Below, piece after piece: positions 1 through 12,687 of a stretch of DNA of 63,469 bases. The position numbers and the translations under genes were made by a program. Every line of letters begins with the position of its first letter. The stretch's first letter is position 1. The notes under the pieces are model-generated. The model had not been told where the DNA came from. It searched no databases and was given only the letters and a program-made list of their open reading frames with translations. The DNA comes from Ectocarpus siliculosus (taxonomy: Eukaryota; Sar; Phaeophyceae; Ectocarpales; Ectocarpaceae): NCBI GenBank assembly GCA_000310025.1, contig FN649743.1, positions 3,743,707 to 3,807,175 on the forward strand, in the 5' to 3' direction.

Positions 1-290
1 AGGTGTGCCGACCAAGGCTACAACGTACACAACTGCGTACACAACTGCAGCACTACAAGGACCAAGCCCCGCATATGGTACGGCCGCAAGGCTGCTGCAT
101 GTGGTGCGAAATTCACGGTGCTCGGTGACGCTACGTATCAAGCGTCCTCGGTTGTACGTGAGGCGCGGGTGGTACGATTGTCCCTGGAGGAACCGTTGCC
201 GGGGGATTGCAAAGTTGCAGCTCGCTGTGCGTCCCTCATTCCGACCGAAACCTTAAGACTGTGCAGGCGAAACCGCCTACATGGCTCGAA

Positions 291-653
291 AACTTCCCCC
301 CAGTCTCTTGCATGGTCGCCTGGAACTTACATAGTCCTCCTCTTCTACATAGCGGGCGTGGGGAGGCTGACCCCGGGTAGCTAGCCCGAGCCCCACGTAG
401 GGTACCCGTAGTTTACACAGCGGGACCCGGATCTGTGGTGAGGCGTGGGTGATACGGTGGCCCCAGGAGGAACGTTTGTCTGGGGATGAGCACAGATCCG
501 GGTCCCGCTGTGTAAACTACGGGTACCCGACGTCGGGCTGGATGCCCGGGGTCAGCCCCTCACGCCCGCTGTATGTAGAAGAGGAGGACTAAGTTTCAGG
601 CTAAGAATTCAGGCTAAGAAGATAGATGACCATGCAAGAGACTGGGGAAAGTT
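291..653. repeat. Fold-back (long inverted-repeat) element
   Basis: The left arm (about 291-437) and right arm (about 491-653) are inverted copies around a roughly 50-bp spacer. The innermost pairing is CCGGATCTGTG against CACAGATCCGG, and it continues outward through AGTCCTCCTCTTCTACAT and the CAGTCTCTTGCATG stretch. The right arm carries an extra insertion near 591-625. No protein is encoded. It looks like a non-autonomous fold-back or MITE-type element. The outer limits are approximate, because weaker pairing may continue a few tens of bases on both sides. Confidence 0.75.
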
Positions 654-846
654 ACCGAGCTAGGAGGTGTCGCCTACTACCTAATCCACAAGGCCTGGTC
701 CGAGTGAGGAACAACGACAACCGGGAGCAAAGATCAATCCAATTTTTTGGCGACCCCGCGTCAGAACGCACGAAGAGGCCCTCCAAGAGATGGAACTACT
801 GTAGTAAACATGTCTTAATCTCAATTCGACGTTGTCAGCGACCTGT

Positions 847-926
847 GATCTATAGAAGCCGAAATCAAACCAATAGACCGGTCAGCGCTGCCTAGTCTAA
901 TGGTTTGATGTCGGCTTCTGTAGATC
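847..926. repeat. Short hairpin repeat
   Basis: Two inverted arms are visible, 847-874 (GATCTATAGAAGCCG then CAAACCA) and 901-926 (TGGTTTG then CGGCTTCTGTAGATC), separated by about 26 bp. This is probably a small MITE or the decayed core of one. No gene is associated with it. Confidence 0.6.
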
Positions 927-932
927 GTTGGC

Positions 933-1466
933 CGCGATAGCCATCCATGTTCTTCGCAGACGCAACAAAAGATACACAATGAAATCAGGCAGCTGGCATG
1001 TATGTACGGCCGCGGTTTGCCTACACAAAGGGTCCTCTCCAGTTGGACTATCCCCCTGCCCTTGCGCTGTTCTTGGGGGACGCCACCGTCTGCATTCACC
1101 CCGTTCACGACACGCTCTCAGAGAGAGAGAGAGAGAAAGAGAGGGAGGAGAGAGAGGAGAGAGACATTGCCATCGCAGGGATCATGCTCCTCTGTGCATT
1201 TCGTCCGCCTTATGCCCCACCCCCGCGCTCCTCACCAAGATCAATGGGATCCCAGGCGTCCTTCCCCAAACCCCGATGAGGTAAAAAAAAATCGGGTGGA
1301 CGATATTGTTTCCTGCATCTATTCCCTTTGATCCGGGGACGTTTGGCTACCACCCCCGGACTGTACCGAGGGACACTTACCCTTCGCGGGTCTCTCTTAA
1401 CTTCGATAGGAGCATGTAAAGAAAAGGGGGGGGCAGGGTGTCCGGGATTCTGCTTCGCGTGCTCAC
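933..1466. other. Non-coding stretch with GA microsatellite
   Basis: This lies between the hairpin repeat and the last recognised exon of the zinc-finger gene. It holds a GA-rich microsatellite at about 1122-1165. Further 3' exons of the minus-strand zinc-finger gene could lie here, but I cannot identify one. Confidence 0.4.
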
Positions 1467-2782
1467 CTCGATCCCGCCCTCCGCCACCAGCCTGCAAACC
1501 ACCACGGCCTGCCTCCGGTGCTGCTGCTGCTGCTCCCCGGGGGCCGTCCCGGCGGCGCCCTCCGGCAACGCCTCCGCCCTCCGCACCTCCCGCACCGTCA
1601 CGAGGGCGCTCTCCTCGGCTCGACTGGCCAAGCACGGGTATCTGTCCTCAACCTCGCAAACCTCAGCGGCTTCCGCCGCCGCCGCCGCCGTGGCCTGTGG
1701 AGGAGCTCCACCCCCATTGTTCTTCTCGCCGCCCCCCGCCCAGGCCTCGAAAGCCGTCTCCCAGCGCTTCTTGGGGGGAAGGGGTCGCCGCATTACCCCG
1801 ATGATGCCGCCGCCGCCGGCGAGAAGACCTCCCCCCCCGGACCAGCTGCCGGCCCTCCCTAACCCCCCATCGGTACCACCCGGGTCGGAGTCCGAATCAT
1901 CGGAGCCCAGCGCGCGCCCCGCGATAAACGATCCCCCACCGCTGTTGGCGTCTAACAACGGCGGTGGCTGTCGACGATGGTCGAGGAGATTCGACGTTGA
2001 CGAGGTCGTCGATCCGCGCCGCATGACCCCGCTTTGCCCGCTGCCGCTGCTAGCGGCACTGGCGGTGCTGACTCGTCGCTTGAGCCTCGGGGGAGCGCTC
2101 TCTCCGCCGCCGCCGCCGCCTTCGCTCGTGGAAGGGGAAGCTCGCCCACCGCCACCGCCGTTCTGCGGAAACCCGCGGCGTTTGCCGGGGCCGTTGCTGC
2201 TGCCCCCGCCGACTCTCGATCTCGCGGTGGCGCCACCCCCGGCGCCGCCTTTGGGAGGCGCTGCCGCTGCCGGCCCGCTAGCGGTGGACGACGTCAGCGA
2301 CGCCGACCGCGTCAGCTGCTGGGAAGAAGAAGGCACGGCGCCCCCGAGAGTCGGCGCCTGTGCGAGCAGGGGCGGCGGCGGCGACTTTGATGACGATTCG
2401 GAGGGTGTCACGGCAGCGTCTCCGGCGGCAGCGGCGGCGGCGGCTTCATCGTTCGTGATTTTGTCTCGGGGGCGGCAGCGCTTGGAGTGCTGCTGGAGGA
2501 CGTCTGGGACTACGTCCACGACCTCCCCGCAGTTGCGGCACTCCATGGTCGCGCCCGCCCCCCACTGCAGCACGATCTTGCAGTCGCTCCTGGGCGAGTG
2601 CCGTTTGGGTAGATATATAGGGGGAAGCATAACACGGCATCAAAGGGCAGTACAATACCTGGCAGGGAATGGAACGCACTGGTTGATGGACAACGTGACA
2701 ACGTGTTTTCCGATTCTGTCCTGTCGCTTGTGTATCGTGGCGATTAAAAAAAAACAAAAAAACGGCTTGTCTTCCTGCCGCT

Positions 2783-2817
<35 letters not shown>

Positions 2818-3632
2818 AAACGCCCCAAAAAAACTCACATCTGGACGTGTGTCGAAATCCTTCGGAAGGACTTCGTGCAGACCGGACACGGCCACAGGCT
2901 CTCGCTCCTCCTCCGGGAGCCCTTACCCTCGCTCCCTGCCGGCCCCTCCTTCGCGCCTGAATCCCTCACCCCCCCGGCTTTCGGCCGCCGGGACCCCACC
3001 ACCGCGGCGGCTATGCCCCCGACCGGCGGGAAGTCGCCGCGTGCAACAGCGGGTCTGCCGGCCGCAGTCGAGCGTTTCCTCAAGGCCGCGAAGGCCTCGA
3101 GCTGGGCGCGCCCGGCAGGGGTGCTCCCGCACACCTTGTTCCTCGTGAGGTGCGCGGAGAGCCGCTCGAACATGGTGCCGCAGGTGGGGCAGACGCCGGA
3201 GAAGGTCTTCTTGACCCCCTGCTGCTGCTGCTGCTGCTGCTGCTGCGCTGCTGCTGCTACTGCCAATCCACCGCCTTCGTTGTTCGAGGAAACTGTCGAC
3301 CCGCCCCCGCCGCCGTTTACGGAGAAGTAGCTCGAGGCGGTGGAAGACGCGTCCGGGGACGGCGACCGCCGGGACAGCGAGGAAGACACCGGCGAGGACG
3401 TCGACGGCGAGGACGGCCACTGCTGTGGCTGCTGCTGCTGCTGCTGCCGCCGCCGGCTGCTGCTGCTGCCGTTGCCGCCGTTGCCGGGGGCTGACGCCGC
3501 GGAGTTTGTCGTCGTCCTGCGGCCGCCGCCGCCGCCGCCGGTGTCGTCGATGAAGGCCGGGAATCCGGTGGCGCGGCCATGCCTCGTCGGAGACAAGCGG
3601 GATGGCGAGGGCGACGGGCTGTCCACATCCAT
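1467..3632 (-). CDS. C2HC zinc-finger protein, low-complexity (partial at 3' end)
   Basis: Two-exon minus-strand model: exon 1 is 3632-2839 (ATG at 3632, start MDVDSPSPSPS), exon 2 is 2589-1467. The donor GTGAGT follows 2839, and the acceptor CCCAG precedes 2589 and keeps the frame. Three Cys2-His-Cys fingers are visible: CPTCGTMFERLSAHLTRNKVC, CPVCTKSFRRISTHVQ..C (completed across the splice, which supports the intron), and CRNCGEVVDVVPDVLQQHSKRC. Between them are long Ser, Gln, Gly and Ala runs encoded by CAG/GCC microsatellites, typical of disordered regulatory proteins. The intron contains a GA repeat (about 2786-2813). Exon 2 has a GTGAGC donor after 1467; without splicing the frame stays open to 1377. 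A nucleic-acid-binding role is an inference from the fingers; the specific function is unknown. Confidence 0.7.
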
Positions 3633-6600
3633 GGCTGCTATAACTAGTGTGTGCCGACTGTACGTGCCGCCGCCGCCTGCCTCCTCTTGCACCGCGAGAA
3701 CCGGGCGGCTGTTATTTCGCGAGCGGCGCTGAGCCAACGGGCGCCAGAGAAAAAAGGGCGGGGATAGAGTGAAAACGTCTTCTCGTCTTGGCTGCTGTAA
3801 GATCTTTCGTTGCTCGTCGTCGACAAACGAATGCTTCTCTATGGATCCAGGCCGCACGTGTCGTGTGAATGTTACGCTATGCAGCGGACAGGCTTGCGGA
3901 TCTGGAAGTGCATGGTGTACATGGCATCCTGCAGGGATCTCGATTCGGCGAGTTCTCGAAAAGCACAAGGGCGCGACGTTGGGGGGAAGAAGTAGTCTTG
4001 TACGGCACCGCGGCATGTCGGGAACTTACTGGCGTGTCACGCCAGATAAAAGTTGCAGCGATGACCATGTTCACCGGACAACGTGTGGTGCGCCACAGAC
4101 GGAAGCAGGTGTGTTCGGGTACGTATCGTAGGCATTCTTTCGTGGTACACCGTTCTATCGCTCACTCACCAACGTCTTCCTAATGTGTAACGGTTGAGAA
4201 AAGAGAGCGGACGCCGCCTTCCCCGTTTCTGGGCGTCTCGTTGGGGTGTGCCACCACCGCCGCCGCCGCCGCCGCCTATTCTTCTCGAGCGAGCTACAGT
4301 AGCAGTAACTCGTTTCTCCTAGACGGTCTACTGCCAGAGTGTATAACCATCGACGACACGAACAACCTCCATGCCAGATGCAAAAGGGCGTGGAAAGGTT
4401 TTCGTTCTCCGCCTGGCTCCCAGTCCCCCTCGTTCCTTCCTTCTTCCCACGAGAATACTTGGCCAGCACACCTGCTGGTTCCATGCAGCACGAGGGGCAG
4501 CACCACTATTGTTACATTTCGTTGGGGTAGGTTGCGTAAGATATCATACCCCCTGACGTAACCTGGAGTGAACTGTAACAGCCCGGATACTCTGCAGCAT
4601 AAACAGTAGTGACGGCGCCGAAAATGGCGGCGTTGGAATCGTCTCATTGAGAGCTTTCCGAAAACGTACGGTATGATTTTCGACATCCTCTTGGTCGTGG
4701 AGTACCTATTCGAGCTTTGAAAATCAGTCCAGGGGGGGTGGTATCCTACGAAATTTCGGTATATCGATATACCCTTCGAGCGGTACGTGCAACCGCCGGC
4801 ATGAACGACTCCCTGCCACCTGTCTGTTGGTGTGTGAGATGCCTGCCGGCCGGACAAGGGTGGCATTGTTGGGGTGTGTGTGTGTGTTCACCGAACGCGC
4901 AGTTTTGGCCAACCCGCAAGCTGTAAGCAAAGATCATTCCTTGTTTTTCAGCAGCCGTCGCACCCCCCCACCTCTCGACTGTGTGTGAATTAATCAATAG
5001 CACCTTGCAGGCCGTGGATGACCATCCTCCCCCACAGCTTCACAGCAGCAGCGAGCGCGCGCTACGTCAAGCATACAAAAGACGGCCCGGCGTCTACAGC
5101 GGTACGCAAGATTTGGGCGGAGTAGATTCACAAACATTTCAATCTTGCGAGGTGCCCGAGAATGGCTACCGACCACCAGCTCAGCCAACGGCACAGCAGG
5201 ATGATCTTCGCACCTCACCTTCAACTTCTCTTAGTAACGGCAGTGATGTGTGCGAGGTGATGTGAGAGAGGTCAAGACCAAAGACTGTGAGTGGGGGGTC
5301 GCTGGCTGCTGCTCGCGGAGGGGGGTGGGGGCATGCAGGCTACAGAGATCCTGGAAGGCGTTTTTAGGTAGGGGGTGCGAAGATCGCGATCTTTCCGTTA
5401 TGCATATGCAGTGATGATGCGATCTTTCCTTTCCATGTCGGTGTGTTCGCCTTGTGGAAGGCAGGGAGAGAGCGAGGTACGACGTGCTTCGGTCCAGGTA
5501 TGTGGTGCAAGTCACAAGGGGAATCTGGCGTTGACGTGCCCCCGCTGCGTTCAAGAGCACACCCGCGCCCGTCGGTCGGATCCAAAAGCTGTCCGAGGAT
5601 ATGCATACATGAACATTTATCCAAATATCCAAATGCGAACCTCTGACCTGCGTAGACGCAACATGTCGGAGAACGTAGAAGTTGAAAGGGTGATATCTGT
5701 GCCCGCCAACTCATCAGGCACACGGATAGCGTGGTGGCAAGCAGGCCTCTCGCATGGTATGTGTATATCCAACCACACGCCGTGTGTCTCCACACTTTTC
5801 ATCGCTGATGATGTGAATCCCGCGTTCGTGAGGGTGGTGTTGTGTAACTCCAATATAGAGTAAGAGCCAGAATCGACTAGTCAAACCTGGCCATCTACCA
5901 TCTACCGTAGCGGTACAAGCCCTTGCCTTTCGCCAGTGGCAAAGCTGACAGTTGCAAGAGTTGTCGAAGAGAAGCTATGGTACCCGCAGGAGGTGTTCAT
6001 GCACACTACCTAAATACACAGCAGTGCATATATCCGCTACCGCTCACAGGTGTACTAGACTATACGTTCGTTGTGCGGTTCAAGTAGTATGCCGCGCGGA
6101 AGAACATACAGGCTTATAGGCCATTCAGCTTAGAGATTACGCTCTACGACAGACCATCGTCATTATCCCTCAAGCTATGGGACGTGTAGAGCTATAGGGG
6201 AGAGCTGTGCAATGCACCACTGCAAGCGACAGGCGATGGCGGATAGATAAAGCAAAAGCACCTACAGTCTAAAGCCATAGTGTACTATTTTTGGAGCTGG
6301 GATCGTTCAAAATATTATAGGCCACAATGCTTTCGGGTTTTAGGCTTGGCGTCGGATGACCACGCACGATGGGCATGGGCAGTTTGGGATGACTGCGTAG
6401 TCTTCGCGGACTCGAGTGAGAGCATCAGCAGCACAGTAATAATGTGGAGCACGCGTTACGTAAGCGACTTCGAAGTTTCCTCAATTGAGCACCAACCACA
6501 TGACCAACCCGTATTACTTGATTGAATGGAGAGGTAGACCCGATAAGAATGGTCATTTCAACCTGCAATTCCTCCCACAACGTCGAAAATACATCTTGCA

Positions 6601-7221
6601 AAACCTGAAGTACCTGTCTTGCTTTCTGGACACCGCAGCGCCACGCATTGGCTCTACAGAAGGTCCCGAGACGGTGACGAGACATCCTCAGACTCGAGCA
6701 CCAAAGTATATCTCAAGAGGGAACATATATTCAGAACGGGCGGCAAAACTTTTGATCCGAGTTCATTTCGCGGGGGGCAATAACAGGGAGCTGACCGCAG
6801 CCAGCATTCCACCACTGCAGCCGATTCTTGCTGGCGGCGGGGACAAAAGCTGAGGGCGTCTAGATCGCAGGTCCGCGAGAAACGGACACGGAACTCTTTG
6901 GAGCGCCACCTGCTTGCTCAGCTAGAGTACCGCTAGGGGTAGGAGCAAAAGTGGGAGGTTCTTGGGAGGGGGGAATCATCGGACACGGCCGCTACTACCG
7001 TCTGTTTTAAAAGCTGCCGCAGAGATTTGTCGCAGTGAAGGACCGGGGATACGTCTACTCGTCCACCAGGAGAATCGGACGAGCGTGCCGCCGCACCACG
7101 CAAGCTGTAGATCGACTCTCCGTTATTCCAGATGTTTCCTGCTACAGTGACAAGTGACCGGGGCGGGGGGAGACGGCCGGAATTATTCGAGCGAGAACGA
7201 GCCTCTGGCGTGGACGGAGGA
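3633..7221. other. Intergenic region between divergent genes
   Basis: This separates the start of the minus-strand zinc-finger gene from the start of the plus-strand enkurin gene, so both promoters must lie here. It contains a copy of a dispersed repeat at about 4560-4745. Short open frames between 4.3 and 6.9 kb show no recognisable domain, no consistent splice signals and no family resemblance, so none is called. Confidence 0.5.
4560..4745 (+). repeat. Dispersed repeat, copy 1
   Basis: The stretch with GCGCCGAAAATGGCGG, GCTTTCCGAAAACGTA and TCGAGCTTTGAAAATC matches, in reverse complement, the stretch at about 23880-24070. The two copies share block order and spacing, so they belong to one interspersed family. 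A much more diverged relative may lie at about 7700-7820. No coding potential was identified. Confidence 0.65.
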
Positions 7222-9434
7222 ATGGCGGAGAGCATCTACAACCTGCTACCCGAAATAAAGGAGGAAACGGTACGTAGTGCGTTGCTGTCCTCCTATGCGG
7301 GATCTTTCGACTGGATGGAAGGGAGGGATGCCGAGGGGGCACGTGTGTTTCGATAGATACTCTCCGGGTGTGATGATCTGCCCAGCGTGTGTCCAATCAA
7401 ACTTATGTGCAGGTTTAGAATTGTTGACGTCCAACCAGTCAGCACGCCATGGGAGTTGGCCATTGCTCTCGTGTGCTTTGCAAAAAATGAAGCCGGGCAT
7501 CCCCAAGCGTAGGTACCCTTCGCTGATGCAACAGAATAAGGTATCCAGAGTGTTGCTGTTGCCACCCTATGGTATGAGTACTTCCGCGTGTACTCCCTTG
7601 GGGCTTGTTGGGTAGCATACCGGTGATCTCACCTCACCTAGACCGACTCTCATGGCTCGAAAAGCCACACACCTAAGAGGCTGCCAATTTCCGAAAGGGG
7701 TGTGGGGCTGGGAGTATTTTTTCGAGAGCTTTCAATGCACGTATTGGTCGGCGCTCGCCCCCTCTTGACTGTGGAGTAGTCGAAGTTTGAAAGTCGGCGT
7801 AGGGGGTGGGCGATCCCTCGCACGCTACCGCTACCACGTCTCTACTCGTGCATGGGAGATTTGACGCGTCAATGCGCCACCGACAGCGCAGAGTAAGGGC
7901 TTATTTGCACGCGACGCGTAGGTGCGAGCGCGCGTTCTTTGGCTGTAGATTGCAAGCTACTTAGTACGGGTGTTCCTACGGTCAAACAGACGGAATAAAT
8001 CCCGACCATAGGGCATCCAAGGTATACCCCCCGGCAATAGGGCATTGCAAGGTATACCCCTCCGGCTACAGAGCAAGGTATAGCAGACAAGACAGTCCCT
8101 GGGTAGAGGCTCCCGACCCCTCGTCGTGGGGGCTCGGTGCCGGTGCTGCAGCCATGGTGTTGGGCGATCTGTCGATCGAACGAACGACCTCGCAAATAGA
8201 GGCTCAGCCATTGTAGACCACCCTGCCCCCCCTAGCCCCCCTCTCCGAAAGTAACTCCGGGTTTGAAGTCATCCCCGCTCCCTGTGCGCTCATTCCTTTA
8301 TCATTCCTTCGTCTCGGCGTCGGCTGGCGTACCCCGTGCGGCCCACGCTTTTGGGCTAACTGTTCGCTCGCGGCAGGTTAAGCCACCCATGTACAAGGCC
8401 ACCTTCGACCACAGCCGAAAAGTGCCGTACTCGACCTTTGACCAGAGGAAAGCCAAAGGCGGCATGTGTGAGTGGAGTGCTTGGATTTCTATCGTTCGTT
8501 GTAGGAAGAAAACGTGTGCGTTGTATTATTTCTCTTTCACTCGAGCTTCTTTGGCCTCCTTTGGTTCCGTCTTGTTGTCCCATGCGATACTGCGCAGCCA
8601 GCTAGTCAATCAAAGACAAGCTCGAAAACCCGTGGGAGTTAGTCGCGTATCCCCGTGCATGTAAGATACTCCAAACCGATCAATGCGCATCAACACATCC
8701 AACGACATCGGGTATGGGCGTGTAAGAGCAGAGAAAAGGTGCAGTATATGCTCGCCAACTTTCGAGGCAACATGCGAAAAATCTATGCCTACTACTGGGG
8801 CATAGGAAGTGGGTTGAAAAGGCGGGAAGTGATACCGATAGAATATGTACGGTAGGAGCTGCCTTTGGTAAAGTAGGAAGGAACGATTGACCATCGGTGA
8901 TCTGTCCTGTGGGAACAATGCTCCGTCCTCTCGAGAACACCTGGCCTTCCGCTATGGCATGCCAAACACGAGTACGCCCCCCACCCCCACCCCCTGAAGC
9001 ACTTCTTAGACGTACGACGTGGTCCCTCTCCGTACGGTTTCTCGTCACGGGTTTGAAATCGCGTCCAAACGATAACATCTATCAATATCGTATGCACAAG
9101 CGTATCCTACCAAACGTGACGTGTGTCGTCGAAACGATCGTCGAATCTACTGCTGCAGTCGGGATCAAGGAAGGGAAGAGGTCGACGGAGCCGAGACATT
9201 TTCTTCGGGTAGGGGAAGGCACGGAGGCGAGGAGGAGAGCCGGGAAACGGCCGGAATTGCCGAAGATCGTCCACGGGCTTGGAGGTAGCGGCGGGGGCGC
9301 CGCGAGAAGCGGTTCTTCGGCGGGGTGGGCGTCTAGAGGGCCTACGGGAATGAAGCGGGGCTTGCAACTATTGCCGGCGAGGTGAGGAAACTTGTATGTT
9401 CTCCGCCGCGTATGTCGAACTGTGGATGTTGAAC

Positions 9435-9466
<32 letters not shown>

Positions 9467-12400
9467 TGGTTGCTGTCATGGTTATGGCTGTGGTTGTCGC
9501 GGTTGTAGTTTGTGGGCTTGTGGTGTTGGCGACGGTGGGTGAGCTGGGAGTGTAGCCCCGTAGGGGGGTAGATTGGTTTTCGACTGTCGGGGGAAGTAAG
9601 GGTTGTGTGTGTTGTGGGTGCGTGCAATGCTTTCTCCTCACCAGCCGCTGAAAACTCCGGGACACGCGAAAAAACAAACGGGTAGCGGTGGCGGTGGTGG
9701 CAATTGTATGTGGGGAACTTCGCACAGTCTGTAGATGTGCTAACAGCCGTTTAGGCGCGCTGTTTGTTCATATTGGTGTCTGTGTGTTCTGTCTGTCGGT
9801 TCGGCTGCTGATCGGCATCGTTCCTCCGTTCCTCCGTTCCTTCGCCATCATATGCGCCAGTTCCGCAACAATATAGTGGGAATCAAACATGGAGGCTCAA
9901 TCAATCAATATCCACTTGCAAGAAGTTGTACACGTGTGTGGCTCCCGGCTGCCTCTTACAGCCTGCTGTAGCGGGTGGTGTTGTACACAGGGGTTACTCT
10001 CGGGGGGCAATGATTTAGAAGGTTTCCAAGCGGTAGTGCTGCTTGTGAAACGTTCTCCCCCGTGAACTTTCTTTGTCTACGCATCATCCCTGTGCTGTTC
10101 CCAAAAAGGATGAAACCACCAGTCCCCCGGCGGGGGGAGCGGCCGACGATGGGCCTGCACTCCGCCAAGAACTTCGTCACCTCCAACGCGGTGGAGACTA
10201 TCCTCGCCGTGCCCGCCAACCGCCGCCGACCACCGATCGACTACCTCAAGAAGGAGGACTTCGGCAGGGTGCCGGTGAGGATAAGCGTTAGGGTTAGTGT
10301 CCCACCTTGTTCCGAACAGGTGGGGACGGGTGGGTTCAAGCAGAACCGCTCGGTTCGACCAGCCTCACGATCTGTTGCCCACGCCACACAGCGGCTGCTC
10401 GTCAAGCCCCAAGTGAACGGAAAGCTCCGTGTCTTCCTTTTTGGTTGTTGGTTACGCTTTTTGAAAGGAAGAAATGAGTTTCATTCTATGTATTTGGCAA
10501 AGCTTGACAACAAGCCCTCTCTCACGGTCGCGTATGTCGAGGGGTGCGTTTTCGCCATCGCTGATTGGTAAAGTACGCATGATCGAGGCTGAACGTTCGT
10601 GCCCGTCCACCCGTGCGGCCGACGGGGTAGGTGAAGCCACGCTACTCGCGTTGGAGACAGATTGGGGGTGAAACCGAAAACGTACTCCATCCTAGTGCCG
10701 CATGACAAGTGCCGATCAAGCGGTCCTAGTTAAATTCAACTGAATCAACTTATTTTCGTCATACGTGCTCATCTGCCAGTACGCACTCAACTACTTGTTT
10801 CTCTTTCTCGTTCATTTATTTTTTGGTGCTGCTATCGGCTGTGGTAGGACTACTTAGCGCAAGTTCAGGCCGAAGTTCGGGCCGAAAACGAAATGGTGGA
10901 GGAGTTTGTACGGGAACAGATGGGCATCAGCGCAATCGCGAAGGTGAGAACTGCCACCAATCTGCTCGAAAGAGCGCAGAAAAACGTGTTCTTCGGTTGG
11001 TTGACAGGTGTCGAGGGGGGGCGGGGGCTGGTTTCGTGGGCAGGAAAGAGGATATATAGAGGAGATACTATCGCGGTGCTGCGTACCTGGGGAGAGATGG
11101 TACTTTTTTTCTGTCCCTCTGTAAGGGTTGCCTTCGAACCGCGATCCCCCTGGAGGGATGGGCTGGCCCGCGCCCGCGAGGCGGGGGAGGCAATGTTCTT
11201 GTGTAAGGCCTAGTGTGGAGTGTCCCCTCTAAAACAGGATCATAAAACGCCCCCTTACCACCTAACCTCGATGATGATCATCCATCAACCAACCCTTCCT
11301 AGGCCGTCCGTTGGGCTGACAGTTTCGGGATGAATCCAACTTTCACGACATTTGTACGTTTGAACAATTGGAACCATGTACCGCAATATGTTGACAGCGG
11401 TTTGAACTACAAGGTACGATTCCTAGGAGAGTTGATCCCATTACAGTAGGAGAAAAGGACGGCAATCGGTCAGTATTTCGGCGTTGGCGACGTAAACCAC
11501 TTGAATCTGGAGTTTCGGCTGCTTTGTGGATTGATGCAAGGAAGAACGTTGGGAGAACTACCGCTCGCCTGCTGCTGCTATGAGCGTACCACCGCCGCTT
11601 GTTCCAAGAAGAAAACTCAACACGTGACTCTCGTACATGAACAATATACAATTCCGGTATACGACGACACAGGAGGAAATCCCAGAAATGCCGAGCGAGG
11701 AACAGGCGGAGCTGGTGGACAAGCTCAAGGCAAAATGGGACGATGTCAATTGCAGGTATCGATCGGATCGATATTTTCTATTGGTTCAATGGAATTGATG
11801 GATGGCAAACCAGTAGCACACAAGGAGTAACTAGCAATAATTAGGTAGTTTTTGTGTGATAGAACCCACACTTCCCCTTAGTGCCACTTGGAAAGAAGCC
11901 CCCCAACAACTATGGCGATAGCCGGTGTTGAAAGCGGTGGTTTTGCTTTATATATGTATTGGCAATGGGCAACAAATACACCTAGAAACGAGAGTGTGGA
12001 AAATTTCGGGAAAGCGAGACTGGCATGAAAGCCGACATATTTCCACGGGAAGCAGCTTGGGCTAGAATGACGTGGAACACTGCTCAATAATGGGTCAGCA
12101 TTTCGACTCAAGGGTGCTCGAGGCATCTGTGGATTGAGTACCCAAGTCACTCCGGTGTGATCAAAACCTCCAAGTTGGAGCACCCGCCTGTTCACAGGTT
12201 GAGCCGCCGCCCTCGATGGCTTCTCTGCCTCTTGGTACAATCGTCATTTCTCCCGTAACCCGCCTCACCCTCGTTCAGAACATGACTCCTAAAGGCGAAC
12301 TACGGCGAGTACATTCGCTTGGACGTCTAGTCTAAACGCTTGAATGCCTCGGTGTCGCTTGAATTTTTCCTTTGAGAGTTTAGGATATCAGTTCGCCTAA

Positions 12401-12687
12401 ACTTGTTGTATCCAGGGGAACGGCCTACATACATACATTATATGTAAGGATTAATAGACAAGCACCATTTTAGTCGAGGCTTCCCACCACCTTCCCCCTC
12501 ATTATCACGACCAATACAACATCTACCCGTCACCGCCACCGCCACCAACAGATACCAGCTATTGGTCCACCAGACTTTTTTCGACAATGGGCGACTAGTG
12601 GCGAAGGCGCGCTTCGAAAAGGAGCTGGATGAGATAGAGACCGACATAGCGAAGCTCACCAAAGGCCCCGTTGTCGTCGTACCATGA
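7222..12687 (+). CDS. ENKUR: Enkurin (ciliary/flagellar protein), 7 exons
   Basis: Exons: 7222-7269, 8377-8467, 9159-9381, 10109-10274, 10848-10943, 11673-11755, 12552-12687. All introns are GT-AG, phases match throughout, and the product is 280 aa (human enkurin is 256). The start MAESIYNLLPE is the classic enkurin N terminus. Exon 2 gives KPPMYKATF. Exon 4 gives KPPVPRRGERPTMGLHSAKN and NFVTSNAVETILAVP, the conserved proline-rich segment and core, then YLKKEDFGRVP. Exons 5-7 form the charged coiled-coil enkurin domain (SEEQAELVDKLKAKWDDVN, then ELDEIETDIAKLTKG, ending VVVVP). Exon 3 is the least conserved and is placed mainly by phase. Family knowledge: enkurin is an adaptor and microtubule inner protein of motile cilia, with reported TRPC-channel and calmodulin links. 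Here it would serve the flagella of motile spores and gametes. Low-complexity TTG repeats follow exon 3. Confidence 0.9.
9431..9471 (+). repeat. (TTG)n microsatellite in enkurin intron 3
   Basis: An uninterrupted run of TTG/GTT triplets just after exon 3 of the enkurin gene. It lies inside the intron and produces spurious poly-Asn frames on the other strand. Confidence 0.9.

Noticed and set aside
1438-2787. 449-codon plus-strand open frame opposite the zinc-finger gene
   Set aside because: It is the complement of GC-rich low-complexity coding sequence. The minus strand has Cys/His zinc-finger motifs that continue across a phase-correct intron.
5231-5863. Overlapping open frames near 5.2-5.9 kb
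   Set aside because: No family resemblance and no consistent splice structure; the frames on both strands look like chance.
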